Shown: piece after piece, positions 26,790-35,300 of the stretch
Layout: each line of letters opens with the position of its first letter
How positions within the stretch are numbered: the first letter of the stretch is position 1
Assembly (NCBI RefSeq): GCF_046530675.1
Contig: NZ_CP172558.1
Location: 620,001 to 684,000 of the forward strand
DNA length: 64,000 bases
Source: Chitinibacter sp046530675
GTDB taxonomy: Bacteria; Pseudomonadota; Gammaproteobacteria; Burkholderiales; Chitinibacteraceae
Reading direction: 5' to 3'
The notes under the pieces: generated by a model
Told to the model about the DNA's origin: nothing
Seen by the model: only the letters and a program-made list of their open reading frames with translations
The model's database searches: none
Program-made: the position numbers and the translations under genes

Positions 26790-27433
26790 TACGCACCCAC
26801 CTTCACGCCCGGACGAACGATAACTTGATTGCCCTTAGAACCTGGCACGCCACCTTTAACCAACAGCAATTGACGCTCAGCATCAACGCGCACGATTTCA
26901 AGGTTCTGTACAGTACGCTTAGCATTACCATGCTGGCCTGCCATGCGCTTACCAGGAAATACGCGACCCGGATCTTGCGCCATACCGATAGAACCAGCAG
27001 AGCGATGTGAAACCGAGTTACCGTGAGAAGCACGATTAGAACTAAAGTGATGGCGCTTGATAACACCAGCCCAACCCTTACCCTGGGTTGTACCAGTTAC
27101 GTCAACAATCTGACCAACACTAAACAATTCAACAGAAAGTGCATCACCAGCCTTCAGACCAGCGATTTTTTCAGCAGACAAGCGGAACTCAACAAGAGCC
27201 TCACCAGCTTCAACACCTGCAGCAGCAAAATGACCCGCTTCTGCTTTATTTACGCGACCAGCTTTCTTTTCGCCGAAAGTAACTTGAACAGCCGAGTAGC
27301 CATCCACTTCCTGCGTTTTGATTTGCGTGACGCGATTTGCGGCCATATCAAGCACCGTCACGGGGATAGACAAACCATCCTCCGCGAAGACGCGAGTCAT
27401 GCCGACTTTGCGACCTACAAGACCTAAGCTCAT
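26789..27433 (-). CDS. rplC: 50S ribosomal protein L3
   Basis: Early-assembly protein whose loop reaches the peptidyl transferase centre. The start is set at MSLGLVGRKVGMTRVFAEDG, giving 214 residues. GKGWAGVIKRHHFSSNRASHGNS and GMAQDPGRVFPGKRMAGQHG are diagnostic; in gamma/betaproteobacteria the Gln in this last region is a target of PrmB methylation. It lies 48 nt after a strong terminator that separates it from rpsJ. Confidence 0.97.
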   Translation of the reverse strand: MSLGLVGRKVGMTRVFAEDGLSIPVTVLDMAANRVTQIKTQEVDGYSAVQVTFGEKKAGRVNKAEAGHFAAAGVEAGEALVEFRLSAEKIAGLKAGDALSVELFSVGQIVDVTGTTQGKGWAGVIKRHHFSSNRASHGNSVSHRSAGSIGMAQDPGRVFPGKRMAGQHGNAKRTVQNLEIVRVDAERQLLLVKGGVPGSKGNQVIVRPGVKVGA

Positions 27434-27453
27434 AGTTATTCCCTTTATCAAGG

Positions 27454-27473
27454 GCCAGTTACGATTGACTGGC
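27454..27473 (-). promoter_or_regulatory. Hairpin just before rplC
   Basis: GCCAGT and ACTGGC enclose an 8-nt loop. The hairpin lies 21-40 nt upstream of the rplC start and downstream of the rpsJ terminator. It could shape ribosome access or form part of an attenuation switch; function is unknown. Confidence 0.35.
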
Positions 27474-27480
27474 TATGACC

Positions 27481-27525
27481 ATTAAAAAAATAAAACGGAC
27501 TTGCCATTAAGAAATGGCAAGTCCG
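27481..27525 (-). terminator. Strong Rho-independent terminator between rpsJ and rplC
   Basis: A perfect 13-bp stem (CGGACTTGCCATT with AATGGCAAGTCCG, loop of 4 nt) is followed on the minus strand by TTTTATTTTTTTAAT. It is among the best terminators in the window, yet it lies inside the S10 gene set. Only 47 nt separate it from the rplC start. Confidence 0.9.
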
Positions 27526-27578
27526 CGATACTAACACATAATTTCTTTTAGCCGCAAGCACTTAGCCTGCAAAAAAAA

Positions 27579-27890
27579 TTAGTTCAGCTTAATTTCAACA
27601 TCAACACCGGCAGGCAGATCTAGCTTCATCAAAGCATCAACAGTTTTGTCGGTTGGATCAACAATATCCATCATGCGCAAATGAGTACGGATTTCAAACT
27701 GATCTCGCGAAGTTTTATACACGTGCGGCGAACGCAAAATGTCAAAGCGCTCAATTTTGGTTGGCAATGGCACAGGACCCTTAACAACCGCACCTGTACG
27801 TTTTGCAGTTTCGACAATTTCTTGAGCCGAACGATCGATCAATGAGTAGTCAAAAGCCTTCAAACGGATACGGATTTTTTGGTTTTGCAT
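27579..27890 (-). CDS. rpsJ: 30S ribosomal protein S10 (NusE)
   Basis: Ribosomal protein and, as NusE, partner of NusB and NusG in antitermination. QNQKIRIRLKAFDYSLIDRSAQEIVETAKRTGA begins the 103-residue protein; VLRSPHVYKTSRDQFEIRTHLR-like sequence (here ILRSPHVNKTS equivalent, ILRSPHVYKTSRDQF) is diagnostic. It lies 12 nt after tuf and is followed by a strong terminator, so it may be transcribed with the str genes rather than with rplC. Confidence 0.97.
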   Translation of the reverse strand: MQNQKIRIRLKAFDYSLIDRSAQEIVETAKRTGAVVKGPVPLPTKIERFDILRSPHVYKTSRDQFEIRTHLRMMDIVDPTDKTVDALMKLDLPAGVDVEIKLN

Positions 27891-27902
27891 TTTAAATTCC
27901 TA

Positions 27903-29093
27903 TTATTCGATGACTTTAGCAACAACACCAGCACCGACCGTACGACCACCCTCACGAATCGCAAAGCGCAGGCCTTGCTCCATCGCGATTGGTGCAATCA
28001 GAGTTACCGTGATTGATACGTTATCGCCAGGCATCACCATCTCAGTACCTTCCGGCAAGCTGATCGCACCAGTCACGTCCGTAGTACGGAAGTAGAACTG
28101 TGGACGGTAGTTACTGAAGAATGGTGTATGACGACCACCCTCTTCTTTTGACAAAACGTAGATTTCTGATGTGAATTTAGTGTGCGGCGTGATTGAGCCC
28201 GGCTTAGCCAATACTTGACCACGCTGAACGTCTTCACGCTTAGTACCACGCAACAACGCACCAATGTTGTCACCCGCTTGACCTTGGTCCAGCAATTTAC
28301 GGAACATCTCAACGCCAGTACAAGTTGTCTTAACTGTTGGCACAATACCAACGATCTCGATCTCTTCACCAACCTTAACAATACCGCGCTCTACACGACC
28401 CGTTACTACAGTACCACGACCAGAGATTGAGAATACGTCCTCAACTGGCATCAGGAAAGTACCGTCAACTGCGCGCTCTGGCAGAGGAATGTAGGTATCC
28501 AGCGCTTCAGCCAAGCGGAAAATTGCTGGCTCGCCGTATTCGCCCTGATCACCTTCCAGTGCTGCACGTGCAGAACCAGTAATGATTGGAGTGTCATCGC
28601 CTGGGAAGTCATATTTAGACAACAGATCACGAACTTCCATCTCAACCAGTTCCAACAACTCAGCGTCGTCAACCAGGTCAGCTTTGTTCATGAACACGAT
28701 GATGTATGGAACACCAACCTGACGAGACAACAAGATGTGCTCGCGAGTTTGTGGCATAGGACCATCAGCAGCAGAAACCACCAAAATCGCGCCATCCATC
28801 TGAGCCGCACCGGTAATCATGTTTTTCACATAATCCGCGTGACCTGGACAGTCTACGTGAGCGTAGTGACGAGTCTCTGTTTCGTATTCAACGTGCGCGG
28901 TATTAATAGTAATACCACGCGCTTTTTCTTCTGGAGCACTGTCGATTTGTGAGTAATCTTTAGCTTCGCCACCGAATTTGCGAGACAAGATTGTCGTGAT
29001 CGCTGCAGTCAGGGTGGTTTTACCATGGTCAACGTGACCGATTGTACCCACGTTAACGTGCGGCTTGGTCCGCGTAAACTTTTCTTTAGCCAT
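27903..29093 (-). CDS. tuf: Elongation factor Tu (copy in the str cluster)
   Basis: GTPase that brings aminoacyl-tRNA to the ribosome. G1 GHVDHGKT lies at 19-26, followed by DCPGHADY and NKAD; domains II and III are complete. 396 residues. The protein appears identical to the second copy at 44567-45757. By eye the genes differ at about 15 synonymous positions, 14 of them in the 3'-terminal 439 nt. Downstream of fusA in the usual str order (tufA position). Confidence 0.98.
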   Translation of the reverse strand: MAKEKFTRTKPHVNVGTIGHVDHGKTTLTAAITTILSRKFGGEAKDYSQIDSAPEEKARGITINTAHVEYETETRHYAHVDCPGHADYVKNMITGAAQMDGAILVVSAADGPMPQTREHILLSRQVGVPYIIVFMNKADLVDDAELLELVEMEVRDLLSKYDFPGDDTPIITGSARAALEGDQGEYGEPAIFRLAEALDTYIPLPERAVDGTFLMPVEDVFSISGRGTVVTGRVERGIVKVGEEIEIVGIVPTVKTTCTGVEMFRKLLDQGQAGDNIGALLRGTKREDVQRGQVLAKPGSITPHTKFTSEIYVLSKEEGGRHTPFFSNYRPQFYFRTTDVTGAISLPEGTEMVMPGDNVSITVTLIAPIAMEQGLRFAIREGGRTVGAGVVAKVIE

Positions 29094-29111
29094 TCTTAAA
29101 TATCCTTAAAA

Positions 29112-31208
29112 TTATTTCTTAGCCATGATTGCGTCAGCAATATGCTTAGGCGCGATTGAGTAATGCTTAAATTCCATCGAGTATGTTGCACGACCCTGCG
29201 ACATAGAGCGCAAAGTAGTCGAGTAGCCAAACATCTCAGACAATGGAACTTCGGCCTTGACCATCTTGCCACCAGCAGGATTATCATCCATACCTTGCAA
29301 AATACCGCGACGAGACGAAATATCACCCATGATGTCGCCCATGTAGTCTTCTGGCGTCTCGATCTCAACAGCCATCATTGGCTCGAGAATCACTGGACCC
29401 GCACGACGCATAGCTTCTTTAAATGCCAACGAACCAGCCAACTCAAACGCAATTTGCGAAGAGTCAACGTCGTGGTAAGAACCAAACGTCAAACGAACCT
29501 TAACGTCAACCACAGGGAAACCAGCCAACACACCTGATTTCAGCGTATTTTGAATACCCTTATCAACCGAAGGAATGAATTCACGAGGAATTACACCACC
29601 CTTGATCTCATCAACGAAGCTATAGCCATTACCTTCACCAGCCGGCTCAATGGTAATCGTACAATCACCGTACTGCCCCTTACCACCTGACTGCTTAGCA
29701 TGCTTACCTTGCACATCCGCCGCGATTTGAGTAATCGTTTCGCGATAGGCAACTTGAGGAGCACCTACATTCGCCTCAACACCAAACTCGCGCTTCATAC
29801 GATCAACCAAGATCTCGAGGTGCAACTCACCCATACCCGACATAATTGTCTGGCCAGTCTCTTCGTCGGTACGTACACGGAAAGAAGGATCTTCTTTAGC
29901 CAAGCGACCCAAAGCCAAGCCCATTTTTTCTTGGTCAGCTTTAGTTTTTGGCTCAACAGCTACGTGAATTACCGGCTCTGGGAATACCATGCGCTCCAAG
30001 ATAATTGGATTAGCCGGATCACACAAAGTCTCACCAGTTGTCACATCTTTCAAGCCGATCGCAGCAGCAATATCACCAGCACGAACTTCTTCGATCTCTT
30101 TACGATCATTCGCATGCATTTGAACGATACGACCGATACGCTCTTTTTTGTCCTTAACCGAGTTAAGAACCGAATCACCTGAATTCAACACACCCGAATA
30201 AACGCGGAAGAATGTCAGCTGACCAACATACGGGTCATTCATCAATTTGAATGCCAGAGCCGAGAATGGCGCAGAATCAGAAGCTGGGCGAGTCGCCTCT
30301 TGCTCACGATCATCAACACCTTTCACATCATCAATATCAAGCGGCGACGGCAAGAACTCAATTACCGCGTCCAGCATACGCTGAACACCTTTATTCTTGA
30401 ACGCAGAGCCGCACAATACAGGCTGGATTTCACAAGCCAAAGTCCGTGTACGCAAAGCAGCAATAATCTCTTCTTCCGACAATTCGCCAGTTTCGAGATA
30501 CTTATTCATCAGGTCTTCACTGGCCTCAGCAGCAGTTTCAACCATCTTTTCACGCCACTCTTGAGCAACAGAGACTAAATCAGCCGGAATATCGCCATAC
30601 TCAAACTTCATACCTTGGGATGCATCATCCCAGATAATCGCCTTCATTTTGAGCAGGTCAACAACACCCTCAAACTTGTCTTCTGCACCGATAGGCACAA
30701 CAACAGGCACAGGGTTTGCTTTCAAGCGAATTTTCATCTGCTCCACAGCACGGAAGAAGTTGGCACCAGAACGGTCCATCTTATTCACAAACGCTAGGCG
30801 CGGAACATTGTATTTATTAGCCTGACGCCATACAGTTTCTGACTGTGGCTGAACACCGCCCACAGCACAATAAACCATACAAGCACCATCCAAAACACGC
30901 ATAGAACGCTCAACTTCAATCGTGAAGTCAACGTGCCCTGGGGTATCAATAATATTTACCAAGTGCTCCTGAAACTGCATACCCATACCTTTCCAGTATG
31001 TAGTTGTTGCAGCAGAAGTAATGGTAATACCACGCTCTTGCTCTTGCTCCATCCAGTCCATGGTGGCTGCACCATCATGAACCTCACCGATCTTATGGTT
31101 TACACCGGTGTAGAACAGGATACGCTCAGTCGTAGTAGTCTTACCTGCATCAATGTGAGCTGAAATACCGATATTACGGTAGCGCTCAATAGGGGTCTTA
31201 CGTGCCAC
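29112..31208 (-). CDS. fusA: Elongation factor G
   Basis: Translocation GTPase, also used with RRF in ribosome recycling. The G domain has AHIDAGKTTT near 17-26, DTPGHVDFT near 88-96 and NKMD; domains II-V follow, ending with the conserved MSQGRATYSMEFKHY block. 698 residues is standard for FusA1. Lies between rpsG and tuf, a conserved str arrangement. Confidence 0.98.
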   Translation of the reverse strand: MARKTPIERYRNIGISAHIDAGKTTTTERILFYTGVNHKIGEVHDGAATMDWMEQEQERGITITSAATTTYWKGMGMQFQEHLVNIIDTPGHVDFTIEVERSMRVLDGACMVYCAVGGVQPQSETVWRQANKYNVPRLAFVNKMDRSGANFFRAVEQMKIRLKANPVPVVVPIGAEDKFEGVVDLLKMKAIIWDDASQGMKFEYGDIPADLVSVAQEWREKMVETAAEASEDLMNKYLETGELSEEEIIAALRTRTLACEIQPVLCGSAFKNKGVQRMLDAVIEFLPSPLDIDDVKGVDDREQEATRPASDSAPFSALAFKLMNDPYVGQLTFFRVYSGVLNSGDSVLNSVKDKKERIGRIVQMHANDRKEIEEVRAGDIAAAIGLKDVTTGETLCDPANPIILERMVFPEPVIHVAVEPKTKADQEKMGLALGRLAKEDPSFRVRTDEETGQTIMSGMGELHLEILVDRMKREFGVEANVGAPQVAYRETITQIAADVQGKHAKQSGGKGQYGDCTITIEPAGEGNGYSFVDEIKGGVIPREFIPSVDKGIQNTLKSGVLAGFPVVDVKVRLTFGSYHDVDSSQIAFELAGSLAFKEAMRRAGPVILEPMMAVEIETPEDYMGDIMGDISSRRGILQGMDDNPAGGKMVKAEVPLSEMFGYSTTLRSMSQGRATYSMEFKHYSIAPKHIADAIMAKK

Positions 31209-31235
31209 GGCTCAATCCTTATTAGGAATACGCAA

Positions 31236-31706
31236 TTAGAAACGGAAGTGAGCAAACGCTTTGTTTGCATCAGCCATACGATGTACTTCATCGCGTTTTT
31301 TCATCGCGCCGCCACGACCTTCAGCAGCATCCAGAAGCTCGCCAGCCAGACGCAGGTCCATCGATTTTTCACCACGTTTACGAGCCGCTTCACGGACCCA
31401 ACGCATCGCCAATGCCAGACGACGGCTAGGACGCACTTCTACTGGTACCTGGTAGTTGGCACCACCGACACGGCGGCTTTTAACCTCAACAGCTGGCTTA
31501 ACATTGCCAATTGCGGTGTTGAAAATTTCTACAGCATCTTTGCCAGTCTTTTTCTCGATCTGAGCCAATGCACCATAAACGATACGCTCTGCAACAGCTT
31601 TTTTGCCGTCAAGCATAACCACGTTCATGAATTTTGCGAGTTCTGTGCTACCGAATTTTGGATCCGGCAAGACGTCGCGTTTCGGTACTTCTCTGCGTCT
31701 TGGCAT
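31236..31706 (-). CDS. rpsG: 30S ribosomal protein S7
   Basis: Nucleates assembly of the 30S head; in E. coli it represses the str operon by binding the rpsL-rpsG intergenic RNA. MPRRREVPKRDVLPDPKFGS begins the protein, and VKSRRVGGANYQVPVEVRPSRR lies near 75-96. 156 residues is standard. The 111-nt gap before it carries small GC-rich hairpins that could be the S7 target. Confidence 0.98.
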   Translation of the reverse strand: MPRRREVPKRDVLPDPKFGSTELAKFMNVVMLDGKKAVAERIVYGALAQIEKKTGKDAVEIFNTAIGNVKPAVEVKSRRVGGANYQVPVEVRPSRRLALAMRWVREAARKRGEKSMDLRLAGELLDAAEGRGGAMKKRDEVHRMADANKAFAHFRF

Positions 31707-31735
31707 AATTTACTTCCTTAATGTGACATTCAGTT

Positions 31736-31764
31736 GGGGACTCACCCCTGGGACGCCCAAAGGG
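31736..31764 (-). promoter_or_regulatory. Structured rpsL-rpsG intergenic RNA, possible S7 operator
   Basis: GGGG/CCCC and GGG/CCC hairpins lie 30-58 nt before the rpsG start. In E. coli the S7 operator is in this same gap. The assignment here rests on position and structure only. Confidence 0.25.
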
Positions 31765-31817
31765 ACGGCCACTTACTTGACAGCTTTTGCTCTGCGCTGC
31801 CGCACAGACTGCACCAA

Positions 31818-32192
31818 TTACGCCTTAGGACGCTTAGCACCGTACTTAGAGCGAGATTGCTTACGATTCTTAACGCCAGCCAAGTCAAGAGAGCCGCGAA
31901 CGCAGTGATAGCGAACACCTGGCAAATCCTTAACACGACCGCCGCGCAACAACACAACACTGTGCTCTTGCAGGTTATGACCTTCACCACCGATGTACGA
32001 AATTACTTCGAAACCGTTAGTCAAGCGAACTTTACAAACTTTACGCAAGGCAGAGTTTGGTTTTTTAGGAGTAGTTGTATATACACGAGTACATACACCA
32101 CGTTTTTGCGGGCACGCTTCAAGAGCTGGCACTTTGCTTTTGAATGTTTCCGCAACACGACCTTTACGGACGAGTTGGTTGATAGTTGGCAT
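31818..32192 (-). CDS. rpsL: 30S ribosomal protein S12
   Basis: Decoding-centre protein. MPTINQLVRKGR begins the protein; TTPKKPNSALRKVCKVRL lies near 40-57 and GGRVKDLPGVRYH near 84-96. The two lysines where streptomycin resistance mutations arise (K43 and K88) are the wild-type residues. 124 residues is standard. A good promoter lies about 110-150 nt upstream. Confidence 0.98.
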   Translation of the reverse strand: MPTINQLVRKGRVAETFKSKVPALEACPQKRGVCTRVYTTTPKKPNSALRKVCKVRLTNGFEVISYIGGEGHNLQEHSVVLLRGGRVKDLPGVRYHCVRGSLDLAGVKNRKQSRSKYGAKRPKA

Positions 32193-32248
32193 TGTTTACA
32201 TCCTACCGCGTTGAAAAAACCCAGCCTGAATAACAAGCAGGGGTAATT

Positions 32249-32297
32249 GTTTCCACAATGGAAACACTGCGAGAGGCAAAATTTATCGCCCTCGCAG
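32249..32297 (-). other. Structured leader RNA of the str genes
   Basis: Two hairpins lie in the predicted rpsL leader: CTGCGAG/CTCGCAG (32267-32273 with 32291-32297) and GTTTCC/GGAAAC around a 5-nt loop (32249-32265). No known regulatory RNA was recognised. Confidence 0.4.
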
Positions 32298-32310
32298 CAA
32301 AAGACTTTGA

Positions 32311-32340
32311 ATTATAAGGAATTCATCATCACAGAGTCAA
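32311..32340 (-). promoter_or_regulatory. Predicted sigma-70 promoter of the rpsL-rpsG-fusA-tuf unit
   Basis: On the minus strand TTGACT (complement of 32335-32340) and a perfect TATAAT (complement of 32311-32316) are 18 nt apart. It lies in the rpoC-rpsL gap, and its -35 overlaps the foot of the hairpin after rpoC. Transcription would begin near 32304. Confidence 0.65.
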
Positions 32341-32371
32341 TGCAAACCGATAGTTAAATCGGTTTGCATTG
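32338..32371. terminator. 14-bp hairpin immediately after rpoC
   Basis: CAATGCAAACCGAT and its complement form a perfect stem with a 6-nt loop starting 6 nt after the rpoC stop. No T run follows on the minus strand, so it may be an RNA-stabilising or processing structure instead of a classical terminator. Confidence 0.5.
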
Positions 32372-32376
32372 GAGTT

Positions 32377-35300
32377 TTACTCGGCTATCTCACCTGACGA
32401 CTCGGCGATAACTTCTGCGGCCGCCTCTGCAAACGGCATTAATGTTTCAATTTTGCTTTGCAAATGCTTCCGATTTTTATGGTACGCCAAACCGGTACCA
32501 GCAGGAATCAAGCGACCTACAATCACATTTTCTTTCAAACCGCGAAGATCATCAACTTTACCCATGATCGCAGCTTCGGTCAGAACACGTGTCGTTTCCT
32601 GGAAGGACGCGGCAGAAATAAATGAATCGGTCGACAATGATGCCTTAGTGATACCCAGCAAAATATTGTCGTACTTAGCCAGTTCTTTGCCTTCTGCAGC
32701 CAAACGGTCATTAGCAATCAACACTTCTGCCCGCTCTACTTGCTCACCCAAGATGAACTCAGAATCGCCCGAATCCGAAATCACTACACGACGCAACATC
32801 TGGCGAACAATCACTTCAATGTGCTTGTCATTGATCTTCACACCCTGCAAGCGATAAACCTCTTGCACTTCATGCACGATATAACGTGCCAAGGCTTCAA
32901 TACCTTGCAGACGCAAGATATCGTGCGGATCAATCGGGCCGTCGACGATGGTTTCACCGCGGTTGACTACTTGACCATCGTGCACCATCACATGCTTATC
33001 TTTTGAAATCAGATATTCATGTGCCACGCCCTCAAGGTCTGTCAACACGAGACGCTGCTTACCTTTGGTATCTTTACCAAAGCTAGCTGTACCAGTTACC
33101 TCAGCCAACATACCGGCATCTTTTGGCGAGCGAGCTTCAAACAGTTCAGCAACGCGTGGCAGACCACCGGTAATATCGCGAGTCTTAGCTGATTCTTGTG
33201 GAATACGAGCCAATACATCACCCACACCAACTTGCTGACCGTCTTTTACCGTAATAATTGAGCCAACTTGGAACGAAATGGTAACCGGAGTATCTGTACC
33301 AGCCAATTTCATTTCATTGCCAAATTCGTCGATCAATTTCACCAATGGGCGCAAGCCTTTGCTTGAAGTGACCTTCGCTTTAGAAGCAATAACCACCAGT
33401 GTAGACAGGCCGGTTACATCATCCACCTGTTTAACAACGGTCATACCTTCTTCAACGTTCTCAAACTTCACTGTACCTGCATATTCAGTGATGATTGGAC
33501 GCGAGTGAGGATCCCAAGTACCCAATACTGCGCCAGCTTTAATGACATCGCCATCTTTCACAGTCAGTGTTGCGCCGTATGGAACTTTGTGCGTCTCACG
33601 TTCGCGACCATTATCATCCAGAACCAACACTTCAGCCGAACGAGCAATAACGACAGGCTCCCCTTTGGCATTGGTGACATAACGCATATTAGAGCTGTAC
33701 GCGATATTACCGTTTGATTTAGCCTCAACTTGATTCGCTGCCGCAGCTCGCGATGCCGCACCACCGATGTGGAACGTACGCATCGTCAACTGAGTACCAG
33801 GCTCACCGATCGACTGAGCAGCGATAACACCCACCGCTTCACCACTATTCACCAAGTGACCACGACCTAGATCGCGGCCGTAACACTTGGCACACAGACC
33901 ATAGCGGGTTTCACATGACAGCGGCGTGCGTACCACCACTTCATCAACACCACGCAATTCGATTTCATCAACGGCGTCTTCATTGAGCAGGTAGCCAGCT
34001 TCGAACAGTGTTTCTTGTGATGATGGATCAACCACGTCTTTCACCACGACGCGACCCAAGATACGCTCACGCAAGGCTTCAACAACGTCACCGCCTTGAA
34101 CAACAGCTTTCATCGCCACGCCATTTTTCGTGCCACAATCATCTTCGATCACAACCAGATCTTGCGTTACATCGACCAGACGACGGGTCAGATAACCCGA
34201 GTTCGCTGTCTTCAGTGCCGTATCGGCCAGACCTTTACGTGCACCGTGTGTTGAAATGAAGTACTGCAGTACCGTCAAACCTTCACGGAAGTTGGTTGTA
34301 ATCGGCATCTCGATAATCGAGCCATCCGGCTTAGCCATCAGACCACGCATACCTGCCAGCTGACGAATCTGAGCCGCAGAGCCACGGGCGCCTGAGTCAG
34401 CCATCATGTAAATCGAGTTGAACGACTCTTGCTCGTCCTGCTTGCCATTCGCATCAGTCACAGGCTCTTTACCCAGCTGATCCATCATCGCCTTGGCGAT
34501 TTGGTCACCGGCACGACCCCAGATATCGACAACCTTATTGTAGCGCTCACCCTGAGTCACCAGACCCGAGCTGTACTGTTGCTCGATTTCTTTAACTTCA
34601 GATTGTGCAGCCGCCAGCAATTCGACTTTCTTGGCTGGAACCAACATATCATCAACGCAAATCGAGATACCGCCGCGCGTTGAATACGAGAAACCGGTGT
34701 ACATCAATTGGTCAGCAAACACGACCGTATCTTTCAAACCGCAACGACGGAATGAAGCATTGATCAGCTTACCGATTTCTTTTTTCTTCAATGACTTGTC
34801 GATGTGCGAGAAGTCCAGACCTTTTGGCAGGATTTCCGACAGAATCGCACGGCCAACCGTCGTATCACGACGTACCAGCTTGCTTTCCCACTCGCCGGCT
34901 TCATTTTTGAACCATTCTTTCAGACGAACAGATACGCGAGTTTGCAGCGTTACATCTTTATTGGCGTAAGCGCGCAATGCCTCGGAAACGTCGGCAAAAA
35001 TAGTCAGTCGTTGACCATCATCGCTCAGGCGCTCACCTTTGGCGTATTTCGCTTCGCGGGTCATGTAATACAGACCCAAGACGATATCCTGCGACGGAAC
35101 GATGATTGGCTCGCCGTTGGCTGGAGCCAATACGTTATTCGACGCCAGCATCAGCGTACGTGCTTCCATTTGCGCTTCGAGCGACAATGGAACGTGAACC
35201 GCCATCTGGTCACCGTCGAAGTCGGCATTGAATGCCGCGCAGACCAGCGGGTGCAGCTGGATCGCTTTACCTTCGATCAGCGTCGGTTCAAATGCTTGAA

